DNA of 64,000 bases from Desulfobacteraceae bacterium (GTDB lineage Bacteria; Desulfobacterota; Desulfobacteria; Desulfobacterales; Desulfobacteraceae), in the NCBI GenBank assembly GCA_024225635.1, contig JAAEMK010001070.1, positions 16,260-80,259 of the forward strand. Reading direction: 5' to 3'. Position 1 is the stretch's first letter, and every line of letters begins with the position of its first letter. The translations under genes and the position numbers were made by a program. Shown here piece by piece: positions 45,001 to 52,423 of the stretch. Under the pieces are notes generated by a model. It saw only the letters and a list, made by a program, of their open reading frames with translations. It searched no databases and was not told the DNA's origin.

Positions 45001-48000
45001 CCTCGGAGGTCACCCATATGAGCGCCGCGAGCGGCGGTCATATCCCAACGGACACCGATGTCGAGATTTTGACCCGGGGGGTATGCTGGTCAACCTCCCC
45101 CAATCCCGCAACCACAAACCGCCTGGTCTCAGCCGGCAGCGGCCTGGGAACGTTTACAGCCAGGATCACCGGGCTTGAGCCGGATACCCAATACCATGTA
45201 CGGGCCTATGCCGTGACAGCGAGCGATCTCCTATACGGCGATGGGATCACCTTTACAACGGAATCGGAAATCCAGACGGTTTTGACAACCACCCCGGCCT
45301 CGGAAGTCACCCATATGAGCGCCGTGAGCGGCGGTCATATTTCAACAGACGCAGGGGGCGATATCATGGCTCGGGGTGTGTGCTGGTCAACCGCCGCCAA
45401 TCCCACAATCATTGACAACCTGACATCGGACGGCAGGGGGGCGGGCTCGTTTGCAAGCGAGATTACCGGGCTTGAGCCGGATACCCTGTACCATGTCCGG
45501 GCTTATGCCGCTACCGCGACGGATATCCTGTATGGCGATCAGGTCTCCTTTACCACCGATTCCGCATCCCGGCCGGTGCTGACGACCGCCCCGGCCTCGG
45601 AAGTTACCCATATGAGCGCCGTGAGCGGCGGCAATATTTCAACCGGCACCGGGGTCGAGATCGTGGCCCGGGGTGTGTGCTGGTCGACCGCCGCCGATCC
45701 CGCAATCGAAGACAACATCACATTGGACGGCACCGGTACTGGTGCGTTTACAAGCGAGATCACAGGCCTTGAGCCGGATACCCAATACCATGTGCGGGCC
45801 TATGCCAGGACCGCGACGGATATCCTGTATGGCGATTCAATCACCTTTGCCACCGAACCTGTTTCACAGCCGGTGCTGACGACCGCCCAGGTTAAGGCTG
45901 TCACCCATATGAGCGCCGTGAGCGGCGGTAATATTTCAACCGGCACCGGGGTCGAGATCGTGGCCCGGGGGGTGTGCTGGTCGACCTCCGTCGATCCCAT
46001 AGTTGCAAACAGCGTCACATCGGACGGCTCCGGCACCGGCTCGTTTACAAGCGAGATCACCGGGCTTGAGCCGGATACCCAATACCATGTGCGGGCCTAT
46101 GCCGTGACCCCGGCCAATATTCTATATGGCGATTCAATATCCTTTACCACCGAATCGGTTTCAACGTTGGTGCTGACAACAGCTCCGGTTTCGGCAGTCA
46201 CCCATATGAGCGCTGTCAGCGGCGGTAATATCCCAATCGGCACCGGCGCCGATATCAAGGCCCGGGGAGTATGCTGGTCAACCTCCGCCGACCCCACGAT
46301 TGTAGACGGCATCACATCGAACGGCACCGGCACCGGTTCGTTTACAAGCAATATCACCGGTCTTGACCCGGATACGATATACCATGTCAGGGCCTATGCC
46401 GCGACCGTCACCGACATCGTATATGGCGATGATGTGTCGTTTACAACCCTTACGGGTATAACAGCTCCCCTTGCAACCCTTTCAGGGCTTCCTGACAGCA
46501 TTACCAATGCAACCTCCTACTGGGTAATCGTCGGCGGGATCGGCGTGGAAAGCTACAGGTTCCGGCTGGACAATAACGACTGGTCCCCGGAGACGACCGT
46601 GGATCAGCCGGTCATATTTGATGTTGACACTGGCGGCAGTCATACCCTTTACGTCATTGGCGCGGATTCGGCCGGCAACTGGCAGGAAGAGGCCAATGCG
46701 ACAACCATCGCCTGGACGGTCCGGCAGGGGCTGCCCACCGCAGCCTTGACAGGGGGGGCCGGCGCCGTAACCAATCAGACCTCTGCTGAATTCAGCGTTG
46801 GCAGCGCACCGGGCAGCCCGGATATTGAAGAGTACTATTACAGCATGGACGGCGGCGTGACCTGGGCATACGGTAAAACCACGGAGCCCATCGAGGTGGA
46901 CGGGCTTGAACAGGGAAAATATACCCTGGCGGTAAACGGTTTTGGCAACGGTGTCTGGCAGGATGACGCAGACGGCATGACAATGGAAAACGCAACCTTT
47001 TATGAATGGCGGGTGGACCTGACCCCTGCCGATCCCGCGGTGCTGGATGTGGCCAAGGGAGAGCCCCCGTCATCGAGTGTCACTCTTTCATGGCGATGGT
47101 TTTCCGATGATGATCAGGAAAGAATCCAAAAATACCTGGTATGGTATTCCCCCGGGATGATCACCCGGGAAACCCTTGGCAATGCCACGGAAGTTTTCTG
47201 TGGCATGACGCCGGGAGATGCCGGTTTTTACGAGCGGTTTACGGTGGATATGCTTGCCCCCGGGCAAACATATTATTTTGCGGTGCAATCGGTTGATGCG
47301 GCCGGTAATATTTCCGGACTCAGCACTATTGCAGCCCAGACCACCGAAAACATGATCCCGCGCATAACGGACCTTGCCCTTGTTTCCGGCGGTACTGCCG
47401 GAGAGAATTCCGTTGCAAGGCGGATAACAATAACCGGCGCCAATTTTATGGAATACCCGGGCGGCAACATCGTCCGCTTTGAAAATGACGCCTCTGTCTT
47501 CAGTGTCCCATGTAATGGGGGAACAACCCTCTCGATCTTGGCGGATATTCCGGAGGGAGCGCCAACCGGGGTTTATCATCTGCGTGTGATAAACAAAAAC
47601 GGCACCTCCCTGCTTTCCGGTGCCGCTTACACCGTAACCGAATCCTTAAGACCTCTACCCGAGGTGACAAATGTATCCCGGATGGTCCTGGGCAAGGGCG
47701 GTGAGTATGAGATCACGATCCGGGGACGTCATTTTGACGAAGCGATCGCAGGGGTACGGCTTGTGGGTCCGGAGGGCGCTTTGTTGTTCTTTTCCGATAT
47801 CGTTTGGGTGGATGCCTCAACGCTTATCGGGAGGGTCCATGTACCGTCCGATTCCGTGGAAGGTCACTATGTCGTGCAGGTCATCAATTCAGACGGCTCC
47901 GGAAACGGCATCAGCGCCGTCACCCTCCATGTATCCGGGGTGCGCAGCCTGGGTTCGGAAACGGCCGCCGTAAAAACCACAGGGGTCGTCACCACCCATG

Positions 48001-48710
48001 GCGGCGCTTTTCCGGTTACCACCACCTTGACAACCGATAACAGGGATGAAGTGCCTGCCGTAAGCCGGTATGTGGCCAGAATTGAGGTGACGTTCGATCC
48101 GGGTACGGTTCTGGAAGAGGAAGGGAACGGCGGGTGGACGGTTTATGACGGCCAGGTCAATCCCCCCCGTCAGATGCCTCTTTCCAAGGCGATCAGCGAT
48201 CGGCTTGGAAAAAACAGCATCCTTTTTTCCATGGGGGCGGAAACCTGTTTAAAACTCAAAGGGGGCGGGACGCTGCTTGCTGAAATCGAAGTGGCCCTGC
48301 CGGACTCTGAACCCGTGCCAACGGTCTATTATGTGGATGGGGAGGAAAGCATGACCCTTGCGGGTGTTGATGAAATCCGGGACGGTGTTCATTATTATCC
48401 CGGCGGCAGTGTCCTTACCGTTCGGCATGATGTGCCGGAACCGGGCTTGACCACATATGCCATCGGCCTTGTTCTTGACCATATGTCAACATATGCGGCG
48501 GGATCATATAGCGAACCCGAACCTGATCCTGAACCCAAACACGAACCCGGGCCCGAACCGGTATCGGAATCCGGCGGCGGTTCCGGGGGATGCTTCATCG
48601 GTACCACAATGGCCGGCTTTTCGGCGCCTTGGAAGATCGGCGCTTTTATTGCCGCGGTTTTTTTTGTACCTGTTCTTCTTTGCGGCGGATTAAGGAAGAT
48701 ATTTTTTTGA
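42027..48710 (+). CDS. Giant multidomain cell-surface protein (NHL, Fn3-like, IPT/TIG, C-terminal sorting signal)
   Basis: The 2227-residue exported protein has a signal peptide with a long n-region (hydrophobic core about 32-48). Then come a Gly/Thr/Asn-rich beta-helix-like region (about 70-350), six or so NHL repeats (about 360-758, each with GQPDF and LYVADxxNNRVLRF-like blocks), a choice-of-anchor D-like domain (about 760-878), six 99-101-residue Fn3-like repeats (about 884-1480), two Ig-like modules, an Fn3 domain (about 1665-1773), two IPT/TIG domains (about 1775-1973), a choice-of-anchor U-like domain ending LDHMSTYAAG (about 1975-2161), a Pro/Glu linker and a C-terminal GGSGGCFIGT motif, TM helix and basic end. 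It is probably an anchored adhesin or binding protein. The partner sortase-like enzyme is not in the window. Confidence 0.92.
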   Translation: MKDSELNFSPRRFFTWYPGGFSMDGVMGGCICSVFLAAIFLLLSAPGYGAEITFDFADGEHAGDNITTVINTKAAHPGDPDLTITKANPLVNIWTGAGADNNWSTGGNWSRGTAPVPAESVLINGDKDITIDTLLVEVAALAIQASYSGTITQGSNNLTVSGNFILSGGTFNSGTAASSPAVGELFVGGKFIQTGGTFGGGDGGIHVTDAFILSSETFISTSSNFAIGGDFIHAGGFFTHNNGTVELTGTNQTIAGDTTFYNLIKRTASADILTFTGGTRQTIENSLVLQGAPGQELSVISSSEGTQWEIDHGQGACTIEYIVVQDSNNISGMSISVDAGINTDWGNNTNWDFLPPSTHGWDNGQDALHVMGQPDFISGDPGVSDDTFNRAADVVVDPANNKLYVADRANNRVLRFAYPITMNRPGAELVFGQPDFDTVLLPDNEADCTAAGGTWSPGPEICTATAPLPGSNTFNGPAALALDETGRLWVADRGNNRVVWFDNAHEIALNQPHGDGVLGQPDFTTKTAPGPPTQSSLNSPWGITVDGSGSLFIADAYNHRVLRFDHAASKANGADADAVLGQPDFISDTPNNGGISASSMDRPVGVFRYGAYLFVADGSNARVLRFDNASSLGNGADAARVLGQPDFLTASHVTGPADRNRLESAGKAEVDGSGNLYVCDGFNNDRVVIFNDVLSKANGGDGDKVLGQADLTDSGDGLDRNRFSLDSHGGGMAFDNIRGLLFVADDYNNRVMIFEKKIAGPRFSLKQGGIYCPSGTTFDFGAQEDGGETLLTFYIENPGDTPLTFDESPVIIITGTDADQFSVKTQAEPSVASQGATSFQIAFSPTSSGVKTAAVAIVHDSGGETPFNLMLTGTGAGDPGPEIITPSVFTDPISEIMSDSARGGGQVVSDGNAPVAARGVCWSTFPNPTTGDNITLDGSGPGSFSSRITGLDPDMRYHVRAYAVNSAGTGYGDPVSFTTEPVPLPVLTTTPASEVTHMSAASGGHIPTDTDVEILTRGVCWSTSPNPATTNRLVSAGSGLGTFTARITGLEPDTQYHVRAYAVTASDLLYGDGITFTTESEIQTVLTTTPASEVTHMSAVSGGHISTDAGGDIMARGVCWSTAANPTIIDNLTSDGRGAGSFASEITGLEPDTLYHVRAYAATATDILYGDQVSFTTDSASRPVLTTAPASEVTHMSAVSGGNISTGTGVEIVARGVCWSTAADPAIEDNITLDGTGTGAFTSEITGLEPDTQYHVRAYARTATDILYGDSITFATEPVSQPVLTTAQVKAVTHMSAVSGGNISTGTGVEIVARGVCWSTSVDPIVANSVTSDGSGTGSFTSEITGLEPDTQYHVRAYAVTPANILYGDSISFTTESVSTLVLTTAPVSAVTHMSAVSGGNIPIGTGADIKARGVCWSTSADPTIVDGITSNGTGTGSFTSNITGLDPDTIYHVRAYAATVTDIVYGDDVSFTTLTGITAPLATLSGLPDSITNATSYWVIVGGIGVESYRFRLDNNDWSPETTVDQPVIFDVDTGGSHTLYVIGADSAGNWQEEANATTIAWTVRQGLPTAALTGGAGAVTNQTSAEFSVGSAPGSPDIEEYYYSMDGGVTWAYGKTTEPIEVDGLEQGKYTLAVNGFGNGVWQDDADGMTMENATFYEWRVDLTPADPAVLDVAKGEPPSSSVTLSWRWFSDDDQERIQKYLVWYSPGMITRETLGNATEVFCGMTPGDAGFYERFTVDMLAPGQTYYFAVQSVDAAGNISGLSTIAAQTTENMIPRITDLALVSGGTAGENSVARRITITGANFMEYPGGNIVRFENDASVFSVPCNGGTTLSILADIPEGAPTGVYHLRVINKNGTSLLSGAAYTVTESLRPLPEVTNVSRMVLGKGGEYEITIRGRHFDEAIAGVRLVGPEGALLFFSDIVWVDASTLIGRVHVPSDSVEGHYVVQVINSDGSGNGISAVTLHVSGVRSLGSETAAVKTTGVVTTHGGAFPVTTTLTTDNRDEVPAVSRYVARIEVTFDPGTVLEEEGNGGWTVYDGQVNPPRQMPLSKAISDRLGKNSILFSMGAETCLKLKGGGTLLAEIEVALPDSEPVPTVYYVDGEESMTLAGVDEIRDGVHYYPGGSVLTVRHDVPEPGLTTYAIGLVLDHMSTYAAGSYSEPEPDPEPKHEPGPEPVSESGGGSGGCFIGTTMAGFSAPWKIGAFIAAVFFVPVLLCGGLRKIFF
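44679..46466 (+). repeat. Six tandem Fn3-like repeats, last five exactly 297 bp apart
   Basis: The CACCCATATGAGCG-type block recurs at 45011, 45308, 45605, 45902 and 46199, an exact 297-bp (99-codon) period. The first copy (from 44679) is 303 bp and more diverged. Each unit encodes ARGVCWST, ITGLEPDTxYHVRAYA and YGDxxSFTT. The copies are nearly identical in places, showing recent duplication or gene conversion. Confidence 0.95.
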
Positions 48711-48796
48711 ACAATTCCTGATCCACGGTGTCATACCCCATAGAGACACAAGATGGTTGCAATGGTTTTCAAATCGGGTATGAATGGAGGTGTGCA

Positions 48797-49213
48797 ATGA
48801 AAAAACTGATTGCCATGACACTTGTCACAGGAATTTTACTCTCGGTCGCCGTGGTGCCGGGCCATGCAGGGTCAAGGGAGCGGCATCTGGTTGAGGGGAT
48901 CATCATCGGCACCGGCGCCGTGATCCTCGGTGCCGCCATAGCCGATGAGATCCGTGGGGATGTTGGTGTCTGTGTGGTAAAGAAACGGAAACACTACAGG
49001 CACCGTAACAAGCACCGTAACTGGCATCCCAGGCACCGACGGCACGGCCGGGTCAAATGGGTGTGGGTCGAACCCATCTATGGATTGCGCTGGAATCCCG
49101 GGCATTATAACCGCAGGGGATACTGGGTGCAGGGCCGGCAAGAAAAGGTGATCGTAAGGGACGGATTCTGGGAAAAGCGGCGGAAACGGGACCGGCGGCG
49201 GAGGCCCTATTGA
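48797..49213 (+). CDS. Small, very basic exported protein of unknown function
   Basis: The 138-residue protein has a signal peptide (MKKLIAMTLVTGILLSVAVV, cleavage after GHA), a short glycine-rich hydrophobic segment (VEGIIIGTGAVILGAAIADEI, perhaps a glycine-zipper) and a strongly basic His/Arg-rich region (about 65-90). The tail contains WVEPIYGLRWNPGHYNRRGYW. I do not recognise a family. ATG 48797 has GGAGG seven bases upstream; a frame to 48728 is unlikely. It precedes a sigma/anti-sigma pair on the same strand, so it may belong to an envelope-stress unit. Confidence 0.75.
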   Translation: MKKLIAMTLVTGILLSVAVVPGHAGSRERHLVEGIIIGTGAVILGAAIADEIRGDVGVCVVKKRKHYRHRNKHRNWHPRHRRHGRVKWVWVEPIYGLRWNPGHYNRRGYWVQGRQEKVIVRDGFWEKRRKRDRRRRPY

Positions 49214-49245
49214 TCCCGGGCCCGGGTCCCCTTTGACAGGGTGCA

Positions 49246-49824
49246 GTGGAAAGAACAACGACAAAAGAGCCGGATGAAAAAGAACTGATCAGGGGGCTGA
49301 AGCTCGGGCAGGAAGATGCGTTCAGGATGCTTGTCCACCGGTACCGGGACCGCTTGATCCGGGTGGCCTATGGTATCGTTCTGGAGCGGGAGGAGAGCCT
49401 TGAGATCGTCCAGGATGTCTTTGTGAGCGTGTACAGGAATATCGGCAGCTTCAGGGGGGAGGCAGGGCTTGCCACCTGGCTTGTGCGGATAACCATCAAT
49501 CTGAGCCTGAACTGGAAACGGCGGTGGAAACGGCGGTTCCGGTGGGGCCATGGTTCCCTTGACTCCCAAGCCTTTGCCAAGGCAACGGAAGGGATGGTTG
49601 ACACCCCTGAAGCCCAATACCGGGGCAGGGAGCTTGAGGCCCGTATCTTGGACGCAGCGGGAAAGCTGCCGGAGAAGATCCGGGCAGTGTTTGTGCTCAA
49701 CACCCTTGAGGGGTTCTCCTATGAAGAGATCGCCCAAACCCTCGGGATAAAGACCGGCACTGTTAAATCACGCCTCTTCCAGGCGAGGAAGCGCCTTTCC
49801 AGGGCGGTGGGCCAGGAGAAATAG
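49246..49824 (+). CDS. ECF-type RNA polymerase sigma factor
   Basis: The 192-residue protein has sigma region 2 (about 25-95: DAFRMLVHRYRDRLIRVAYG, FRGEAGLATWLVRITINLSLNWKRR) and region 4 (about 135-185: LPEKIRAVFVLNTLEGFSYE, EIAQTLGIKTGTVKSRLFQARKRL), with no region 3 or 1.1, as in extracytoplasmic-function RpoE-like sigma factors. It would direct RNA polymerase to an envelope-stress regulon. The GTG start has AGGG upstream. The anti-sigma gene begins directly after its stop. Confidence 0.92.
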   Translation: MERTTTKEPDEKELIRGLKLGQEDAFRMLVHRYRDRLIRVAYGIVLEREESLEIVQDVFVSVYRNIGSFRGEAGLATWLVRITINLSLNWKRRWKRRFRWGHGSLDSQAFAKATEGMVDTPEAQYRGRELEARILDAAGKLPEKIRAVFVLNTLEGFSYEEIAQTLGIKTGTVKSRLFQARKRLSRAVGQEK

Positions 49825-50313
49825 ATGAAACCGTTTGAGTCAAATCACCCATGCAGACAGTATGATGCCAAAACCCTGGGACTCTATGTTGACAGGGAGC
49901 TTGCACCTGCTGCGTTTTCCGCCATTGAAAATCATCTTACCACCTGCCGCCATTGCCGGTCGGTTGTGGAACATCTGGAAGGCCTCTCCCGAACCTTCAG
50001 CCAGGGGGTTGACCAGGATGTTTCAGGGCTTTCCCATGGCGTGTCCGAAGCGCGTATCCTTGCCCGGATCCGGGCGGAAAAGCAGCCGTTTTGGGCAAAC
50101 CTGGTGCATTTGATGAAAGTCAAAAGAAATATCTTGCAGCTGGCTTCCATTGCTGCAATACTTCTGGCAAGCCTTGTCTATTATCAGGGGGACACGGTGG
50201 TGCCGACCGGTCCCAGCGCCATTGTCAACTCGGTGGAAGGGGAGATCGCATCGGTGATGATTATAGAGACACAGGCGTCAAAACATACGATAATCTGGTA
50301 TACGGAGAGCTGA
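49825..50313 (+). CDS. Anti-sigma factor with zinc-finger (HC2) domain
   Basis: The 162-residue protein has an N-terminal zf-HC2 anti-sigma domain (H-x3-C-x2-C in ENHLTTCRHC, with a Cys at about residue 10), a linker, one membrane helix (about 107-124, LQLASIAAILLASLVYY) and a short periplasmic tail. It should hold the ECF sigma factor at the membrane until a signal arrives. It starts immediately after the sigma gene stop. The periplasmic tail (about 38 residues) is short, leaving little room for proteolysis sites. Confidence 0.85.
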   Translation: MKPFESNHPCRQYDAKTLGLYVDRELAPAAFSAIENHLTTCRHCRSVVEHLEGLSRTFSQGVDQDVSGLSHGVSEARILARIRAEKQPFWANLVHLMKVKRNILQLASIAAILLASLVYYQGDTVVPTGPSAIVNSVEGEIASVMIIETQASKHTIIWYTES

Positions 50314-50329
50314 ACCGCGGAAGGAAACC

Positions 50330-50779
50330 ATGATCAGAACCTTGAAACCCCTAGTCATTCTCGTTGTTGTTGTCTTATTGCTTCCAGGGGCGCTCCTGGC
50401 GGGTACCGGTGTCCGGACCGGTATCCGTGTAATCCATGCCTCGTCGGGCGCTGTTCATGTGGATCCGGGCCTGGGGGATCTTGGGCCGGAACTGAAATCC
50501 GTGTTCAAATACACCTCCTACAAGCTTATCAAGCAGACCGCCATGGATCTTGACCGTGGCGCCCGGGGCCGGGTGCGCCTGCCCGGGGGCAGAACCCTTG
50601 AGGTGGTGCCCCTGGATCTTACGGGCCGGCGGATCAAGTACCGGATCGGGATTTTCAAACGGGGTACCAGGGTGTTTGGCACGGAAGTGCTGTTGAGAAA
50701 CCGGGGCAGCATCACCATCGGGGGCCCGCGGTTCAAGAACGGCTACCTGCTTTTCAACATCTCCGGGACCCGGAGGTAA
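50330..50779 (+). CDS. Exported hypothetical protein
   Basis: The 149-residue protein has a signal peptide (LVILVVVVLLLPGALLA) and a mature domain of about 125 residues rich in beta-strand pattern (GRTLEVVPLDLTGRRIKYRIGI, GSITIGGPRFKNGYLLFNIS). I do not recognise a family. It follows the anti-sigma gene by 16 bp with AAGGAAACC before the ATG and probably belongs to the same operon. It may be a periplasmic effector or sensor of the sigma system, which is inference. Confidence 0.75.
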   Translation: MIRTLKPLVILVVVVLLLPGALLAGTGVRTGIRVIHASSGAVHVDPGLGDLGPELKSVFKYTSYKLIKQTAMDLDRGARGRVRLPGGRTLEVVPLDLTGRRIKYRIGIFKRGTRVFGTEVLLRNRGSITIGGPRFKNGYLLFNISGTRR

Positions 50780-50880
50780 TTTTCCCCCCGTCCCCCCGGG
50801 CCACCATCCCCAATGGCCACACCCTGCTTCTGTCCCAATTACCCCTTTCCTTATCATGGGGCAATGCTTTTCCATCTTTC

Positions 50881-51555
50881 CTATAGGGTGGCGTTGATCC
50901 GCAGGCGTTTTTCCAGCATGTGCAGTAATTTTGCAATGGTCATGGTCATGACAAGATACATGAGCGCCACCGTCATCCACACCTCAAAGGAGCGGAAGTT
51001 CACCGCAATGATCTCCTGGCCCTGGCGGGTAAGTTCCCCAACCCCGATCACCACCAGCAGGGAGGTGTCCTTGAGGCTGATGATGAACTGGTTGCCCAGG
51101 GGCGGGATCATCCGTTTGAATGCCTGGGGCCAGACCACGTAGAGCATGGCCTGGAAGTTGGTCAGCCCGATGGAGCGGGCCGCCTCGGTCTGGCCCACGT
51201 TGATGGACTGGACAGCGCCCCGGACGATCTCGGAGATGTAGGCCCCGGAGTTCACGGCAATGGCCACGATGCCGGCGGTCATGGGCGGCACCCGCATGCC
51301 CAGGGCCAGGGGCAGGCCGAAATAGAGGAACATCACCTGGACCATGAGGGGGGTGCCCCGGACCGATTCCACATAGATGTTGGTGAGGCGGTTTATAAAT
51401 TTGTTTCTTGAGATCTTGCCGATGCCTGCCAGGGCGCCAAGAATGAATCCGAAAAAAAGGCCGATCAGCGTGATGTAGATGGTCAATTTTGCCCCGTTCA
51501 TCAGGACGGGAACCGATTCCCACATCACGCTTACTTCGAAATTAAATTGAGTCAT
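50881..51555 (-). CDS. Polar amino-acid ABC transporter permease (GlnP-like)
   Basis: The 224-residue protein has five TM helices and the EAA-loop signature of His/Glu/Gln/Arg transporter permeases (GAVQSINVGQTEAARSIGLT, then MLYVVWPQAFKRMIPP), plus VRGTPLMVQVMFLYFGLPL. It forms the inner-membrane channel with the binding protein encoded upstream. A stem-loop lies between the two genes. No ATPase gene follows; the next gene converges. The partner ATPase must be encoded elsewhere or be shared. No strong ribosome-binding site is visible. Confidence 0.9.
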   Translation of the reverse strand: MTQFNFEVSVMWESVPVLMNGAKLTIYITLIGLFFGFILGALAGIGKISRNKFINRLTNIYVESVRGTPLMVQVMFLYFGLPLALGMRVPPMTAGIVAIAVNSGAYISEIVRGAVQSINVGQTEAARSIGLTNFQAMLYVVWPQAFKRMIPPLGNQFIISLKDTSLLVVIGVGELTRQGQEIIAVNFRSFEVWMTVALMYLVMTMTIAKLLHMLEKRLRINATL

Positions 51556-51580
51556 AGGGTCGCCGATCTTGTTTTGTTAA

Positions 51581-51604
51581 GGGGCGGACCATGGCGTCCG
51601 CCCC
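51581..51604 (-). promoter_or_regulatory. Intercistronic stem-loop between binding-protein and permease genes
   Basis: GGGGCGGAC and GTCCGCCCC form a 9-bp GC-rich stem with a 6-base loop. Such hairpins after binding-protein genes usually stabilise the upstream message or attenuate the downstream genes, so more binding protein than permease is made. Confidence 0.65.
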
Positions 51605-51638
51605 GTTTTGAACTGATTTGCTTAAACCGGGATGGATC

Positions 51639-52385
51639 TTATTTGGGCTCGGTGCCGAACCATTTCTTGTAGATCTTTGCGTAGGTGCCGTTTTCCATCA
51701 GCTTGAGGATGGCGATGCTGGACTGTTCGGCAAGCGGGCTGCCCTGGGGAAAGGCGATGCCGTAGGACTGGCCCATGTAAAGGGGGCCGACCACCTTGGT
51801 GCGGTCCTTGCCCGCGGTCTTGGAGTAGTAAAGAACGGCCGGGGAGTCAAAGAGCACCGCGTCAGCGCCGCCGGTGGCAAGTTCCATGTAGGCGGCGTCG
51901 ATGTTGGGGTAGAGTTTCACATCCTTGGCCTGGGCGTTCTTTTTAGCATAGTCGGCGCTGGTGGTGCCGAGCTTGGTGGCAACGATCTTGCCCTTGAGGT
52001 CCTCGAGGGACTTTATCTTTTCCTCGTTCGCCCGGACCAGGATGATGAGGCCGGCGTCGTAGTATGGATAGGCAAAGTCCACCACCTTTTCCCGCTCGGA
52101 TTTGATGGTCATGGCGGCGATGGCCACATCGATGTTGCCGGTCTGGAGGGCGGGAATGAGGCCGTTGAAGTCCATGGGCTGGAGATCGTATTCCACGCCC
52201 AGTTCCTTGGCAATGGCGGCCCAGAAGTCGATGTCAAACCCCACATACTTGCCGTTCTGCTTGAACTCAAAGGGCATGAAGTTGGTGTCGCAGCCAACCA
52301 CCAGCTTGTCCTTGGCAAGGGCTATGCCTGCAAACAGGGTGAAACACATGGTCACGAGGGAAATGAGAGTAATTAGTTTTTTCAT
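51639..52385 (-). CDS. Amino-acid ABC transporter substrate-binding protein (GlnH-like)
   Basis: The 248-residue protein has a signal peptide (cleavage after AGIALA) and a type II periplasmic binding fold: FMPFEFKQNGKYVGFDIDFW, AAIAKELG, PMDFNGLIPALQTGNIDVAI, then the hinge segments. The order and wording closely follow GlnH (glutamine binding). It lies 38 bp downstream of the KamA-family gene and upstream of the permease. The likely ligand is glutamine, glutamate or a related acidic or polar amino acid. AACGGAGAAAAG precedes the ATG. Confidence 0.91.
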   Translation of the reverse strand: MKKLITLISLVTMCFTLFAGIALAKDKLVVGCDTNFMPFEFKQNGKYVGFDIDFWAAIAKELGVEYDLQPMDFNGLIPALQTGNIDVAIAAMTIKSEREKVVDFAYPYYDAGLIILVRANEEKIKSLEDLKGKIVATKLGTTSADYAKKNAQAKDVKLYPNIDAAYMELATGGADAVLFDSPAVLYYSKTAGKDRTKVVGPLYMGQSYGIAFPQGSPLAEQSSIAILKLMENGTYAKIYKKWFGTEPK

Positions 52386-52423
52386 CTTTTCTCCGTTTCT
52401 TTCGGTTTTGGGTTTATCTGCCG

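Noticed and set aside
44982-46466. Regular repeats as a CRISPR array
   Set aside because: The 297-bp units are coding, in frame and without spacers.
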